Shown one piece after another: positions 6,210-6,819 of a stretch of DNA of 6,819 nucleotides; position 1 is the first letter of the stretch, and each line of letters opens with the position of its first letter. Under the pieces are notes generated by a model. The model searched no databases. It was given only the letters and a program-made list of their open reading frames with translations, and was not told the origin of the DNA. The DNA comes from Planctomycetota bacterium (GTDB lineage: Bacteria > Planctomycetota > UBA8108 > UBA1146 > JAJFFE01), in NCBI GenBank assembly GCA_020425835.1, contig JAGQRC010000197.1:1-6819 (forward strand), read 5' to 3'. A program made the translations under genes and the position numbers.

Positions 6210-6819
6210 ATGCGGGCAAGGTCGGCGATACGGACGGTGTTGATCTGGGGAGGGGCGGTGTGCTCCCTCTTCCTGTCGAGCTGCAACAATGGAGGCGGTG
6301 GGGGCGGCGGCGGAACGGCGTCGCCGACGGCTACCGCCTGTGACGGTGTCCCCCTCGTCCTCGGGACCCAGCTGTACCAGGGCTGTGCCGAAGACGAGAT
6401 CGTGGTGCGTGCGGTCAATCTCGCCCCTGACTTCGAGGCGAATCGGGCCCGGTTCATCGCGACGGACGGCGGCGTCGTGATCGAGGGGCCGATCCTGGAT
6501 GTCGCCCAGGTCGGTGTGGGCGCCTCGGGCTGCCCGCTGTTCGATCTGCTCGTGCTGGTCCCATCCGGTGCGCGTACCGGGGTCGTGGAGATCTGGAGCC
6601 GAAACGGCGACGGCGAGTGGGCCATCGCCGGCGTTCGGAGCTTCGAGGCCTGTCCGGAGATCCTCGGCTTCGGCATCGGCACCCTCGCGCGTCCGTGGCT
6701 CGAGAGCGACACGATCTTCGCTCTGTTGACGACCCAGCTCCAGCTCTTCGGTCACGGCATGAGTGAGCTGACCGGGGTTCGAGTCATCGGGCCCGATGGC
6801 CTCGCGCTCACGGGGGTCA
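6210..6819 (+). CDS. Putative exported lipoprotein with IPT/TIG-like domain (3' end outside window)
   Basis: This is an open frame of 203 codons that runs off the right edge. It starts MRARSAIR, a basic n-region, followed by a hydrophobic core and the lipobox LSSC with the lipidated Cys at residue 25: a clear signal peptidase II substrate. Asn at +2 gives no inner-membrane retention signal under the enteric rule. Eight consecutive glycines (28-35) and a Thr/Ser/Pro/Ala stretch form a flexible linker. The mature part is beta-rich, with four cysteines (44, 59, 108, 148) that could pair. Segments such as EIVVRAVNLAPDFEANRARF and LLVLVPSGARTGVVEIW (113-129) resemble IPT/TIG or other immunoglobulin-like sandwich folds; this is tentative. 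An in-frame TGA at 6204-6206 makes ATG 6210 the first possible start. The Shine-Dalgarno is poor (AGGGA about 12 nt upstream). No specific function is recognised. It is probably independent of ftcD, 111 bp upstream. Confidence 0.75.
   Translation, partial: MRARSAIRTVLIWGGAVCSLFLSSCNNGGGGGGGGTASPTATACDGVPLVLGTQLYQGCAEDEIVVRAVNLAPDFEANRARFIATDGGVVIEGPILDVAQVGVGASGCPLFDLLVLVPSGARTGVVEIWSRNGDGEWAIAGVRSFEACPEILGFGIGTLARPWLESDTIFALLTTQLQLFGHGMSELTGVRVIGPDGLALTGV

Overview
The window is GC-rich (about two-thirds G+C by eye) and tightly packed with four protein genes in two orientations. The organism is a GC-rich bacterium. The two-domain FTCD fusion, a DUF4132 HEAT-like protein, an HrpB-type helicase and a poly-glycine lipoprotein would fit Myxococcota or another former deltaproteobacterial lineage, but no marker gene fixes the phylum, so this is only a guess.

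Layout: the left end (1-495, minus strand) is the first 165 codons of hrpB, a DExH-box ATP-dependent helicase gene cut by the window edge. Between it and the next minus-strand gene lies a 193-bp spacer. It is almost filled by a 156-bp imperfect palindrome (523-678) with exact two-fold symmetry about position 600.5. Its mismatches are biased toward those that become G-U wobbles in a minus-strand RNA, so it looks like a structured intergenic repeat rather than random spacer. Next (689-4099, minus) is a 1136-residue DUF4132 protein with a HEAT-like middle. It has a textbook Shine-Dalgarno sequence and is divergent from the gene to its right. A 169-bp intergenic region separates it from ftcD (4269-6098, plus). 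This encodes a bifunctional glutamate formimidoyltransferase / formimidoyl-THF cyclodeaminase of 609 residues, with an unusual insert of about 68 residues in the transferase half. The right end (6210-6819, plus) starts an exported lipoprotein with an octaglycine linker and IPT/TIG-like beta-sandwich sequence; its 3' end is outside the window.

The genes do not form one pathway. ftcD is a housekeeping/catabolic gene (histidine degradation, one-carbon supply) standing without other hut genes in view. The helicase and the DUF4132 gene are co-oriented but separated by the palindrome. I see no clear new multi-gene system. The palindrome, the ftcD insert and the solitary DUF4132 gene are the items most worth a second look.
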